From Mucilaginibacter sp. OK098 (GTDB lineage: Bacteria > Bacteroidota > Bacteroidia > Sphingobacteriales > Sphingobacteriaceae): a stretch of 64,000 bases of DNA. The number at the start of each line of letters is the position of its first letter. Positions within the stretch are counted from its first letter, which is position 1. The DNA is taken from positions 124,001 to 188,000 of the forward strand of contig NZ_FRCM01000007.1 of the NCBI RefSeq assembly GCF_900142915.1, in the 5' to 3' direction. The position numbers were made by a program, and so were the translations under genes. Below the pieces are notes generated by a model. It made no database searches and was not told the DNA's origin. It was given only the letters and a program-made list of their open reading frames with translations. Below, one piece after another: positions 53,346-61,972 of the stretch.

Positions 53346-54506
53346 ATGTTACACGATCCAAACCGCGTTTATGTTTTTGATACCACGCTTCGCGATGGCG
53401 AGCAGGTACCGGGCTGCCAGTTAACCACCCCTGAAAAAATTGAGATCGCCAGAGAACTGGAGGCGTTGGGCGTGGATATTATTGAAGCAGGTTTCCCAAT
53501 TTCAAGTCCGGGCGATTTTCAGAGTGTTGTGGAGATCTCAAAATCGGTTTCGCATCCAATAGTTTGTGCATTAACCCGCGCAAACAAAGGCGATATTGAT
53601 GTAGCTGTTGAATCGCTTCAATATGCTAAGAGGCCAAGGATCCATACAGGGATCGGATCGTCTGACATGCACATCAAAACCAAGTTTAACAGCACCCGTG
53701 AGGAAATATTGGTACGTGCTGTTGAAGCGGTAAAATATGCCAAAAAATCGGTTGAGGATATTGAGTTTTATGCTGAAGATGCCGGCCGTGCTGATATTCA
53801 TTATTTAGCGCAAATGATCGAGGCTGTTATAGCTGCCGGTGCAACGGTTGTAAACATTCCGGATACCAACGGCTACTGCTTGCCAAACCAGTACGGCGAT
53901 AAGATCCGTTTCCTAAAAGAGAACGTAAAGAACATTGATAAAGCCATCATCTCTGTACATTGCCATAACGATTTGGGTTTAGCTACCGCTAACTCAATTG
54001 CAGGTTTGCAAAACGGAGCAAGGCAAATTGAAGGAACCATTAACGGCATTGGCGAACGCGCAGGCAATACTTCTATTGAGGAAGTCGTCATGATCCTGAA
54101 AACACATCAGCTTGGTTTACATACCAACATAAACGCACGCAATTTTTACGAGATCAGCCAACTGGTACGCACGCAAATGCGGATGCCGGTACAGGCTAAT
54201 AAAGCAATTGTGGGCAGCAATGCGTTTGCACACAGCAGCGGCATCCACCAGGATGGCTTTTTAAAGAACCGCGAGAACTACGAAATTATTAAACCCGAAG
54301 ATGTGGGCTTCCCAAGTGCAACTATTGTGCTTACTGCTCGCAGCGGAAGGCATGCCCTAAAATTCCATTTAGAGCGTTTGGGTCAGAATTTGGATAAGAA
54401 CGAGTTAAACGAGGCTTATAAAAACTTCTTAACTCTGGCCGACAGCAAATTAAATATAACCGATGAAGATTTGTTAATATTAGCTAATAACAGTATCAAC
54501 GCATAA
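53346..54506 (+). CDS. leuA: 2-isopropylmalate synthase, short form
   Basis: 386 residues from the ATG at 53346; an in-frame ATG at 53277 would add 23 residues of repeat-derived sequence. VFDTTLRDGEQVPGCQL opens the TIM barrel, with the metal Asp in TTLRDGEQ and HCHNDLGLATANS near residue 200 for the two His ligands. NGIGERAGNTSIEEVVM is also typical. It lacks the C-terminal leucine-binding regulatory domain of longer LeuA proteins. It condenses acetyl-CoA with 2-oxoisovalerate, the first leucine step. Confidence 0.92.
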   Translation: MLHDPNRVYVFDTTLRDGEQVPGCQLTTPEKIEIARELEALGVDIIEAGFPISSPGDFQSVVEISKSVSHPIVCALTRANKGDIDVAVESLQYAKRPRIHTGIGSSDMHIKTKFNSTREEILVRAVEAVKYAKKSVEDIEFYAEDAGRADIHYLAQMIEAVIAAGATVVNIPDTNGYCLPNQYGDKIRFLKENVKNIDKAIISVHCHNDLGLATANSIAGLQNGARQIEGTINGIGERAGNTSIEEVVMILKTHQLGLHTNINARNFYEISQLVRTQMRMPVQANKAIVGSNAFAHSSGIHQDGFLKNRENYEIIKPEDVGFPSATIVLTARSGRHALKFHLERLGQNLDKNELNEAYKNFLTLADSKLNITDEDLLILANNSINA

Positions 54507-54549
54507 GTGAACGTTTTACAAATTGAGTAATACATAAGAAACTATAAAA

Positions 54550-55956
54550 ATGAGCAAGACATTATTTGACAAGGTTTGGGACACGCATGTGGTGCGCAAA
54601 ATTGAAGGTGGACCAGACGTGCTATTCATCGACCGTCATTTGATCCATGAAGTTACCAGCCCGGTAGCCTTTTTAGGCTTAAAGAGCAGGGGAATAAGCG
54701 TTTTATACCCCGACCGTACATTTGCTACTGCAGATCATAACACGCCAACCATCAATCAGCATTTACCGGTTGCCGATCCGCTTTCTGCAAACCAGTTGGA
54801 TGCGCTTGAGTCAAATTCAAAAGAATATGGCATCAGCTACTGGGGACTGGGCCATCAAAAAAATGGTATCGTTCATGTTGTTGGGCCTGAATATGGGATT
54901 ACCCAACCGGGTGCTACAATTGTTTGCGGCGATTCGCATACCTCAACGCACGGCGCTTTTGGTGCCATTGCTTTTGGGATCGGCACTTCTGAAGTGGAGA
55001 TGGTTTTGGCTACTCAATGTATTATGCAGCCTAAGCCTAAAAAAATGCGCATCAACGTTAATGGTAAATTAGGCATTGGCGTTACACCGAAAGATGTTGC
55101 GTTGTTCATTATTTCAAAATTGACCACATCAGGTGCTACAGGGTATTTTGTTGAATATGCCGGTGATGTGTTTGAAAACATGAGCATGGAAGGCCGGATG
55201 ACGGTTTGTAATTTAAGTATTGAGATGGGTGCCCGCGGCGGTATGATTGCCCCGGATGAAACTACTATCAACTATGTAAAAGGCCGCGAGTTTAGCCCTA
55301 AAGGCGAAGCATGGGACAGGGCATTAGCTTATTACAAAACCCTGAAGACTGATGCTGATGCTGTTTTTGATAAAGAATTAACTTTTGACGGTTCATCAAT
55401 CGAGCCGATGATAACTTACGGTACTAACCCGGGTATGGGTATGGGAATCTCTCATGAGATCCCTGATGCCGCTCATGTTGAAGGTGGTGCTGCTACCTAC
55501 GAGAAATCATTAAACTACATGGGCTTCCATGAAGGCGACTCAATGTTGGGTAAACCTGTTGATTTTGTGTTTGTGGGCAGCTGTACCAATGGCCGGATTG
55601 AAGATTTTCGCGCGTTTACCTCACTTGTAAAAGGCAAGCACAAAGCTGAAAATGTTACTGCCTGGCTGGTACCCGGCTCGCATATTGTTGAAGCGCAGAT
55701 TAAAGAAGAAGGTTTGCTTGATATTTTAACCGAAGCAGGTTTCGCATTACGTCAGCCGGGCTGTTCAGCTTGTTTGGCAATGAATGATGACAAGGTTCCT
55801 GCCGGAAAATATGCTGTAAGCACATCAAACAGAAACTTTGAAGGCCGCCAGGGTCCGGGGTCAAGAACCATGCTGGCCAGTCCGCTGGTTGCTGCCGCCG
55901 CCGCTATAACCGGCGTAGTTACCGACCCAAGGACGTTAATAGAGGAACTTGTTTAA
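54550..55956 (+). CDS. leuC: 3-isopropylmalate dehydratase large subunit
   Basis: 468 residues. C345 (in VGSCTNGR), C405 and C408 (in GCSACLAMN) are the iron-sulfur ligands, and GDSHTSTHGAFGAIAFGIGTSEVE is the typical N-terminal block. With LeuD it isomerises 2-isopropylmalate to 3-isopropylmalate. The gap to leuA is only 43 bases, without any repeat. The length is normal. Confidence 0.96.
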   Translation: MSKTLFDKVWDTHVVRKIEGGPDVLFIDRHLIHEVTSPVAFLGLKSRGISVLYPDRTFATADHNTPTINQHLPVADPLSANQLDALESNSKEYGISYWGLGHQKNGIVHVVGPEYGITQPGATIVCGDSHTSTHGAFGAIAFGIGTSEVEMVLATQCIMQPKPKKMRINVNGKLGIGVTPKDVALFIISKLTTSGATGYFVEYAGDVFENMSMEGRMTVCNLSIEMGARGGMIAPDETTINYVKGREFSPKGEAWDRALAYYKTLKTDADAVFDKELTFDGSSIEPMITYGTNPGMGMGISHEIPDAAHVEGGAATYEKSLNYMGFHEGDSMLGKPVDFVFVGSCTNGRIEDFRAFTSLVKGKHKAENVTAWLVPGSHIVEAQIKEEGLLDILTEAGFALRQPGCSACLAMNDDKVPAGKYAVSTSNRNFEGRQGPGSRTMLASPLVAAAAAITGVVTDPRTLIEELV

Positions 55957-56031
55957 TTTGTAAAAAAGTGAGTAGCGGGATAATTGACGAGCGTCAATGA
56001 CCTAATGACTCAATGACTAATGACTAACAGA

Positions 56032-56628
56032 ATGGCTTACGATAAATTTAATATACTAACAAGCACTGCGGTACCGCTTCCGATAGAGAATGTGGATACT
56101 GACCAAATCATCCCGGCGCGCTTTTTAAAAGCTACAGAACGTGTTGGCTTTGGTGATAATCTTTTCCGCGACTGGAGATACAATGCTGATAATACCCAGA
56201 AAAAGGATTTTGTATTGAACAACCCCATTTACAGCGGTAAGATACTTGTTGGCGGTAAAAACTTTGGCTCCGGCTCATCAAGGGAACATGCAGCATGGGC
56301 CGTTTATGATTATGGCTTCCGTTGTGTGGTATCCAGCTTTTTTGCGGATATCTTTAAAAATAACTGCTTAAACATTGGCGTATTGCCGGTTCAGGTTAGT
56401 CCGGAGTTTGCCGAGAAGATTTTTACCGCAATAATTGCTAATCCAAAAACAGAGCTGGAAATAAACTTACCGGATCAAGCCATTACGCTTTTATCAACCG
56501 GAGAAAAAGAAACATTTGTAATTAGTCCGTACAAAAAAGATAACATGATCAATGGCTTTGACGATATAGATTACCTGCAAAGCATAAAAGGAGAAATTGA
56601 AGAATTTGCGGAGAACCTGCCGCTTTAA
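56032..56628 (+). CDS. leuD: 3-isopropylmalate dehydratase small subunit
   Basis: 198 residues from the ATG at 56032. An ATG at 56020 is also in frame but is formed from a repeated AATGACTAATGACT word. FNILTSTAVPLPIENVDTDQIIPARFL is the usual N-terminus and GSGSSREHAAWA the active-site segment. It pairs with LeuC. Upstream, the 75-base gap to leuC carries repeated CTAATGACT words. Confidence 0.95.
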   Translation: MAYDKFNILTSTAVPLPIENVDTDQIIPARFLKATERVGFGDNLFRDWRYNADNTQKKDFVLNNPIYSGKILVGGKNFGSGSSREHAAWAVYDYGFRCVVSSFFADIFKNNCLNIGVLPVQVSPEFAEKIFTAIIANPKTELEINLPDQAITLLSTGEKETFVISPYKKDNMINGFDDIDYLQSIKGEIEEFAENLPL

Positions 56629-56633
56629 AAAAT

Positions 56634-56742
56634 AGAGTCAAGAATTCAAGAGAAAAGAACCAAGAATTCAAGAGTCAGGAATCAAGAAGGTAGCCAATAA
56701 TAGCTATTGCGTTTTTTCTTGACTCTTGAATTCTTGACTCTT
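56634..56742. repeat. GAATTCAAGAGTC inverted repeat in the leuD gap
   Basis: AGAGTCAAGAATTCAAGAG (56634-56652) pairs with CTTGAATTCTTGACTCT (56725-56741), giving a long stem. A second left-hand copy (AAGAATTCAAGAGTCAGG, about 56662-56679) can compete with the first. A TTTTTT run is inside the right arm. It overlaps the ATG that would extend the second LeuA paralogue. Confidence 0.7.
56671..56687 (+). repeat. 17-bp intergenic word, copy 2
   Basis: AGAGTCAGGAATCAAGA, identical to 59674-59690 and one base different from 44953-44969. Confidence 0.65.
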
Positions 56743-56772
56743 CTTCCCACCCAACCTAATACAATCCAGAAA

Positions 56773-58290
56773 ATGGAAAGAAGGAAATTAGAAATAATGG
56801 ACACTACGCTTCGCGATGGAGAACAAACATCGGGCGTGTCTTTTTCCATTTCAGAAAAACTAACCATAACCCAGTTATTACTGGAAGAACTCAATGTCGA
56901 CAGGGTTGAGATTGCCTCTGCCCGCGTATCTGACGGCGAATTTAATGCAGTTAAAAGCATTTTAGTTTGGGCCGAAGAAAACGGATATGCTGACCGCATT
57001 GAAGTGCTGTCATTTGTAGACAATGGCGTTTCGATCGACTGGATGGTAAATTCAGGGGTTAAAGTTCAGAACCTGTTAACAAAGGGGTCATTAAATCACT
57101 TAACCCATCAGCTAAAAAAAACACCGGAGCAGCATTTTGCTGAAATAAAGCATGTGATTGAGCTTGCGCAGAGTAAAGGTATAGCTACCAATGTTTATTT
57201 GGAGGATTGGAGCAACGGCATGCGCAACTCCCCTGAGTATGTGTATCAGTATTTGGATTTTATTATCACACAGCCAGTTAAGAGGATCTTGTTGCCTGAT
57301 ACGCTTGGGGTATTAACCCCGGCAGAAACTGCGAAGTTTTTAACGGAGTTGATAGCCAAATATCCGGGCGTTCATTTTGATTTTCACGCACACAACGATT
57401 ACGATTTAGGCACCGCCAATGTACTAGAGGCAGTTAAGGCCGGGGTAAGCGGATTGCACCTAACCGTAAACGGGATGGGCGAACGTGCCGGTAATGCCGC
57501 CATGGCCAGCGCCGTAGCTGTTATAAATGATTTTGCACCAGAGGTTGAAATAGGCGTTAAAGAATCTTCGATTTATACGGTTAGCAAACTTGTTGAAACA
57601 TTTTCGGGTGTTAGGATCCCATCCAACAAACCAATTGTTGGTGACAATGTATTTACTCAAACCGCCGGCATCCATGCCGATGGCGACAATAAAAATAATT
57701 TATACTTTAACGACCTGCTCCCTGAGCGTTTCGGCAGAAAGCGGGAATATGCTTTGGGTAAAACATCCGGCAAAGCAAACATTGAAAAGAACCTGCAGGA
57801 GCTTGGTTTAAAATTAAATGATGCCGACCTTAAAAAAGTTACCCAGCGGGTTATTGAACTGGGCGATAAAAAGGAAACGGTAACTAAGGAAGACCTGCCT
57901 TATATTATTTCGGATGTTTTGGATAGCAGCCTGTACGAGGAGAAGGTTGTTGTAGAATCGTACGTATTAACAAATGCGATGGGTTTGCGTCCGTCTGCCA
58001 CTATTTCAGTGAAAATCGACGGGGAGAAATTTGAAGAAAATGCGCAGGGCGATGGCCAGTTTGATGCTTTTATGAAAGCACTGGCCAAGGTTTACGTTAA
58101 AAAGGACAGATGCTTGCCAAAGCTGATTGATTATGCAGTTAGGATAGCCCCCGGCAGTAGTTCGGACGCACTTTGCGAAACCATTATTACCTGGAAAACG
58201 GATGCCAAAAAATTCATAACCAGGGGATTGGATTCAGACCAAACCGTTTGCGCAATTAAGGCTACGCAGAAAATGCTGAATATAATTTAA
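56773..58290 (+). CDS. LeuA/CimA-family synthase with C-terminal regulatory domain
   Basis: 505 residues from the ATG at 56773, which follows an upstream in-frame ATG that lies in the repeat. KLEIMDTTLRDGEQTSGVSFSI opens the barrel, FDFHAHNDYDLGTANV has the metal-binding His pair, and NGMGERAGNAAM follows. Unlike leuA at 53346 it has an extra C-terminal domain (about 385-505) that looks like the dimeric alpha-isopropylmalate synthase regulatory domain. Bacteroidota leu operons commonly carry two such synthases. One of them may be citramalate synthase (pyruvate + acetyl-CoA), feeding isoleucine through LeuCD and LeuB. I do not assign a symbol because the substrate cannot be read. Confidence 0.85.
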   Translation: MERRKLEIMDTTLRDGEQTSGVSFSISEKLTITQLLLEELNVDRVEIASARVSDGEFNAVKSILVWAEENGYADRIEVLSFVDNGVSIDWMVNSGVKVQNLLTKGSLNHLTHQLKKTPEQHFAEIKHVIELAQSKGIATNVYLEDWSNGMRNSPEYVYQYLDFIITQPVKRILLPDTLGVLTPAETAKFLTELIAKYPGVHFDFHAHNDYDLGTANVLEAVKAGVSGLHLTVNGMGERAGNAAMASAVAVINDFAPEVEIGVKESSIYTVSKLVETFSGVRIPSNKPIVGDNVFTQTAGIHADGDNKNNLYFNDLLPERFGRKREYALGKTSGKANIEKNLQELGLKLNDADLKKVTQRVIELGDKKETVTKEDLPYIISDVLDSSLYEEKVVVESYVLTNAMGLRPSATISVKIDGEKFEENAQGDGQFDAFMKALAKVYVKKDRCLPKLIDYAVRIAPGSSSDALCETIITWKTDAKKFITRGLDSDQTVCAIKATQKMLNII

Positions 58291-58326
58291 AAACGAAAGT
58301 CTTAACTTCGCCCAAGTATTAAAACA

Positions 58327-58518
58327 TTGAAAATATTTAAAATAGTCTATCCATGCATTGCCTTCCTTTTCTTTGGAGCCGTAATTTATGTAGATTACTT
58401 TTATCATTTAAAGGATACTTATTGGTTAAACATTAAATCAATTGGTTACGTTTTAAATCTTATTTGTATGACTATTATTCTATTTAGAAAAAAGGATAAG
58501 AACGATAATGAGAATTAG
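58327..58518 (+). CDS. Small membrane protein of unknown function
   Basis: 63 residues beginning at a TTG codon. Two hydrophobic segments (about 7-24 and 38-52) flank a loop, and the C-terminus is charged and polar (FRKKDKNDNEN). Sequence around it is more AT-rich than the neighbours. It lies between the second LeuA paralogue and leuB, so the ORF could be chance, but the two-segment pattern and charged tail look real. No family is recognised. Confidence 0.45.
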   Translation: MKIFKIVYPCIAFLFFGAVIYVDYFYHLKDTYWLNIKSIGYVLNLICMTIILFRKKDKNDNEN

Positions 58519-58600
58519 CCTTGGTTTCAACTGATATTGTTTCCAATTTGAAATTGATTACCGCTGATCTCGATAAAACTGAAAAACACAAACAAAATAA

Positions 58601-59659
58601 ATGAAACTAAACATCGCACTTTTAGCAGGAGACGGCATAGGGCCTGAGGTTATTGACCAGGCAGTTAAAGTATCTGACGCAATAGCAAAAAAATTCGGTC
58701 ATGAAATTGCATGGACACCGGCTTTAACCGGCGCTGCAGCTATCGATGCCGTAGGCGAGCCTTACCCGGATTCAACTCACGAAGTTTGCATGGCAGCCGA
58801 TGCCGTCTTGTTTGGCGCCATTGGCCATCCGCGTTATGATAATGATCCGAAAGCAACCGTTCGTCCGGAGCAGGGGCTGTTAAAAATGCGTAAAAAGCTG
58901 GGCCTGTTTGCTAATGTTCGTCCTACGTTTACTTTCCCGTCGTTAATTGACAATTCACCCTTAAAAAGGGAGCGGATTGAAGGCACCGATATGATCATCC
59001 TGCGTGAGCTAACCGGTGGCATCTACTTTGGCGAAAGAGGAAGACTGGATGATGGAAACACGGCATTTGATACCTGTACCTATACAAGGGCAGAAATTCA
59101 GCGCCTGGCTAAATTAGGTTTTGAAATGGCGATGACCCGCAGTAAAAGACTTTGCTGTGTTGATAAAGCCAATGTGCTTGAAACTTCGCGTTTATGGCGT
59201 GAAACCGTACAGGATATGGAAAAAGATTATCCTGAAGTTAAAGTAAGCTACGAGTTTGTTGATGCCGTTGCGATGCGCCTGGTTCAGTGGCCAAACACCT
59301 ACGATGTAATGATCACCGAGAACCTTTTTGGCGATATTTTAACCGATGAGGCCTCTGTAATTTCGGGATCGATGGGCTTAATGCCATCTGCTTCTATCGG
59401 CATTCATACCTCATTATTTGAGCCTATCCATGGGTCATATCCGCAGGCTGCAGGCAAGGATATTGCTAATCCGCTGGCAACTGTGCTTTCTGCTGCTATG
59501 ATGTTTGAGGATGCTTTTAAATTAAAAGAAGAAGCAGAAGCGATCAGAACTGTTGTAAACAAATCATTAGCTGAAGGCATTGTAACAGAAGACCTTGCCG
59601 GTAAAAACAAAGCCTACAAAACAAGCGAGGTAGGCGACTGGCTGGCTAAAAACGTATAG
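58601..59659 (+). CDS. leuB: 3-isopropylmalate dehydrogenase
   Basis: 352 residues. LLAGDGIGPEVIDQAVKV at the N-terminus, then FGAIGHPRYDN, RELTGGIYFGERG near residue 135 and TENLFGDILTDEAS near 234 (Asp residues that bind magnesium) are typical for LeuB. It oxidises and decarboxylates 3-isopropylmalate with NAD; the same enzyme can act on 3-methylmalate in the citramalate route. The gap after it (59660-59793) has a GGAATCAAGA inverted repeat. Confidence 0.95.
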   Translation: MKLNIALLAGDGIGPEVIDQAVKVSDAIAKKFGHEIAWTPALTGAAAIDAVGEPYPDSTHEVCMAADAVLFGAIGHPRYDNDPKATVRPEQGLLKMRKKLGLFANVRPTFTFPSLIDNSPLKRERIEGTDMIILRELTGGIYFGERGRLDDGNTAFDTCTYTRAEIQRLAKLGFEMAMTRSKRLCCVDKANVLETSRLWRETVQDMEKDYPEVKVSYEFVDAVAMRLVQWPNTYDVMITENLFGDILTDEASVISGSMGLMPSASIGIHTSLFEPIHGSYPQAAGKDIANPLATVLSAAMMFEDAFKLKEEAEAIRTVVNKSLAEGIVTEDLAGKNKAYKTSEVGDWLAKNV

Positions 59660-59673
59660 TGAGATAAGAAGAT

Positions 59674-59765
59674 AAGAGTCAGGAATCAAGATGTCAAGAG
59701 TCAGGAAAGCTTCGATAGTTGTTCTTGTTTTTTATCTTGACTCCTGATTCTTGATTTCCTGAATC
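59674..59765. repeat. GGAATCAAGA inverted repeat between leuB and ilvA
   Basis: AGAGTCAGGAATCAAGA (59674-59690) is a copy of the word seen at 44953 and 56671. Complementary words (CTTGACTCCTGATTCTTGATT near 59735-59755) follow, so a long imperfect hairpin is possible. A run of T residues (TTTTTT) lies in the middle. Confidence 0.65.
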
Positions 59766-59793
59766 TCTTTATTAATGCTGCAAATCATTCTCC

Positions 59794-61035
59794 ATGTCTG
59801 ATGTTAAATTAGATTTCCAATCCGCCTCGCAGCGGCTAAACGGTGTTGTAAAGCACACGCCGCTTGAATACCATGCCGGGTTATCAAAAGCCTACCATTG
59901 CGAACTATACCTGAAACGTGAAGACCTACAAATAGTACGCTCCTACAAATTACGAGGCGCATTTAATATGATCAGCCAGTTAACGGCAGATGAGTTAAGC
60001 CGTGGCGTGGTTTGTGCAAGCGCAGGTAACCATGCACAGGGTGTAGCTTTTTCCTGCAATAGAATGGGCATTAAAGGCGTGATATTTATGCCTGAGATAA
60101 CCCCAAAGCAAAAGATCACCCAAACAGAAATGTTTGGCAATGGCTATGTGGAGATAATTTTGGTGGGCGATACTTTTGATGATTGCCTGATTGAGGCGCT
60201 TTCTTATACCCAGGCACACCAGATGACCTTTATTCCCCCGTTTGATAACTACCGTGTTATTGAAGGGCAAGGCACTGTAGCCGTTGAGATTATGGAGGAC
60301 CTGCCAGGTACCGAAGTGGTGATAATGCCCATTGGCGGCGGCGGACTGGCAGCCGGAGCCGGAAGCTACTTAAAACAACAAAACCCTAATATTTTACTGA
60401 TAGGCGTTGAGCCGGAAGGTGCGCCTAGCATGCTCAAAGCCTTTGAACATGGCGGCCCTGTTAGTCTGCCGGATATTAACCGCTTTGTTGATGGCGCTGC
60501 TGTAAAAACCGTAGGCAAGCTAACCTATGAGCTTTGTCGCCAGGTTTTGGATGAGATGCTTACCGTTGCTGAGGGTAAAGTGTGTACAACCATTTTAAAA
60601 TTGTATAACGAGGATGCCATTGTTGTTGAACCGGCAGGCGCATTATCGGTTGCTGTGCTGGAGGCTTGTAAGGATAAGATAAAAGGCAAAAAGGTGGTTT
60701 GCGTAGTTAGCGGTGGTAATAATGATATCGAGCGCATGCAGGAAATCAAAGAAAAATCGCTGCTGTATGAAGGGCTTAAACATTATTTCATCATAAAATT
60801 CCCCCAACGGCCGGGAGCTTTAAAGTTGTTTGTAAACAATGTGCTTGGCCCCGGTGATGACATTACCCGTTTTGAGTTCATCAAAAAAACGTCAAAAGAA
60901 AGCGGTCCTGCACTGGTAGGCATCGAGTTAAAATCAGCTGGCGATTATCCTGCGCTGCTAAAACGCATGGAAGAAAACCGTTTTGAGGTTGTAGAGCTTA
61001 ACAAAGATCAAACTTTGTTTGAGTTTTTGGTGTAG
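59794..61035 (+). CDS. ilvA: Threonine dehydratase (threonine ammonia-lyase), biosynthetic type
   Basis: 413 residues. The PLP Lys is K52 in RSYKLRGAFN. CASAGNHAQGVAFSC, GGGGLAAG and SGGNND follow. The last 85 residues (GLKHYFIIKFPQRPGALKLFVNNVL onward) form a single ACT-like regulatory domain, probably binding isoleucine. It makes 2-oxobutanoate from threonine, the usual start of isoleucine. The 413-residue length is that of the single-domain regulatory class. It is followed by a terminator at 61042. Confidence 0.94.
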   Translation: MSDVKLDFQSASQRLNGVVKHTPLEYHAGLSKAYHCELYLKREDLQIVRSYKLRGAFNMISQLTADELSRGVVCASAGNHAQGVAFSCNRMGIKGVIFMPEITPKQKITQTEMFGNGYVEIILVGDTFDDCLIEALSYTQAHQMTFIPPFDNYRVIEGQGTVAVEIMEDLPGTEVVIMPIGGGGLAAGAGSYLKQQNPNILLIGVEPEGAPSMLKAFEHGGPVSLPDINRFVDGAAVKTVGKLTYELCRQVLDEMLTVAEGKVCTTILKLYNEDAIVVEPAGALSVAVLEACKDKIKGKKVVCVVSGGNNDIERMQEIKEKSLLYEGLKHYFIIKFPQRPGALKLFVNNVLGPGDDITRFEFIKKTSKESGPALVGIELKSAGDYPALLKRMEENRFEVVELNKDQTLFEFLV

Positions 61036-61041
61036 TTTTAA

Positions 61042-61078
61042 AACAAAAGCCATTAAGCAAATATTAATGGCTTTTGTT
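61042..61078. terminator. Bidirectional terminator between ilvA and the AHSA1 gene
   Basis: AACAAAAGCCATTAA (61042-61056) pairs over 15 bp with TTAATGGCTTTTGTT (61064-61078) across a 7-base loop. The flanks are A- and T-rich, so the hairpin works for both converging transcripts. Confidence 0.8.
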
Positions 61079-61098
61079 AATTCCAAAACGGTATCTCA

Positions 61099-61572
61099 TT
61101 AAAATATAGCCATCATTTTATCCAAACTCTGCTCAAGACCGAGTTTCGCAAATTGAGACATTTGGCCAAAGTCTGCATATTCCGTAACCGTCATTTCGGT
61201 TTTATTATTACCAAGATCTTTAAAAGCAACTACCGTACGGATATCTACCGGAAAATCAGGCGGCATACCCAGATCGGTTGGGTTGGCTTTGTTGCCATCT
61301 TTATCAGCCAGGTTCATAACAAATTCTATCGTTTCATGCAGTACTATCTTTTTATAGTTCCAGATGCTAAACGTGTCCTGGCCGCCAAAGCTGGCAGGAG
61401 CCCGCATGCAAACTATTGATGTAGCACCTTCACGAAAATCAATTATTGCGCTTGGGCAGGTAAAATGATCGGGGCCCCACCAGCGCATAACAAGCGCGGG
61501 CTCTGTCCATGTTTTCCATACCAATTCAACCGGGGCATTAAAAACGCGGGTAACTTCAAGTTTTGGATTCAT
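61099..61572 (-). CDS. AHSA1/SRPBCC-domain protein
   Basis: 157 residues. EVTRVFNAPVELVWKTWTEPALVMRWWGPDHFT (5-37) opens the fold and is the classic AHSA1 start. FREGATSIVCMRAPASFGG and MTVTEYADFGQM follow. These domains bind small hydrophobic ligands; the function in this clade is unknown. The gene lies two bases after the membrane protein gene and is part of an operon led by the ArsR regulator. Confidence 0.88.
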   Translation of the reverse strand: MNPKLEVTRVFNAPVELVWKTWTEPALVMRWWGPDHFTCPSAIIDFREGATSIVCMRAPASFGGQDTFSIWNYKKIVLHETIEFVMNLADKDGNKANPTDLGMPPDFPVDIRTVVAFKDLGNNKTEMTVTEYADFGQMSQFAKLGLEQSLDKMMAIF

Positions 61573-61573
61573 G

Positions 61574-61954
61574 TTATTTAGTTTTTAAGATTCTTAAATA
61601 TCCGCCAAATAAAGCAGTTGGCAGGGCGAGTATAACCAGTGTTGCAGGGTACCATACAGGTGGCTCCTTTACAACAAGCAGGCCAATGACCGATAATATT
61701 AAACCAATTACTCCGCTAATAAAGACATGGAGCATTGGTTTGGCCGGCGCCAAAGCTGCAGTAAGATAACAACCGCCAATGCCATAAATGGTGCGGTAGA
61801 TAATTACAATAACTATAAACCACCATGCATTTAAATGATATGGCAATTTCATTATGCCGGTTTTTTGTAATGCAAGATCAGTGAGCGTTGAGATGATGAT
61901 AACAACAATAAATCCTGCCAGTATGGCCCAGATGCTCTTTAAGGTATTGTTCAT
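61574..61954 (-). CDS. Small membrane protein
   Basis: 126 residues with four hydrophobic segments: IWAILAGFIVVIIISTLTDLAL, AWWFIVIVIIYRTIYGIGGCYL, MLHVFISGVIGLILSVIGLLV and WYPATLVILALPTALFGGYL. No family is recognised with confidence. It sits between the regulator and the AHSA1 gene, so it is likely co-expressed. ArsR / membrane protein / AHSA1 neighbourhoods recur in Bacteroidota. Confidence 0.78.
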   Translation of the reverse strand: MNNTLKSIWAILAGFIVVIIISTLTDLALQKTGIMKLPYHLNAWWFIVIVIIYRTIYGIGGCYLTAALAPAKPMLHVFISGVIGLILSVIGLLVVKEPPVWYPATLVILALPTALFGGYLRILKTK

Positions 61955-61972
61955 AATTTAATATGGTTTTGT

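Noticed and set aside
56707..56772. N-terminal extension of the second LeuA-family gene
   Set aside because: The extra residues are translated from the GAATTCAAGAG repeat; the ATG at 56773 fits the family.
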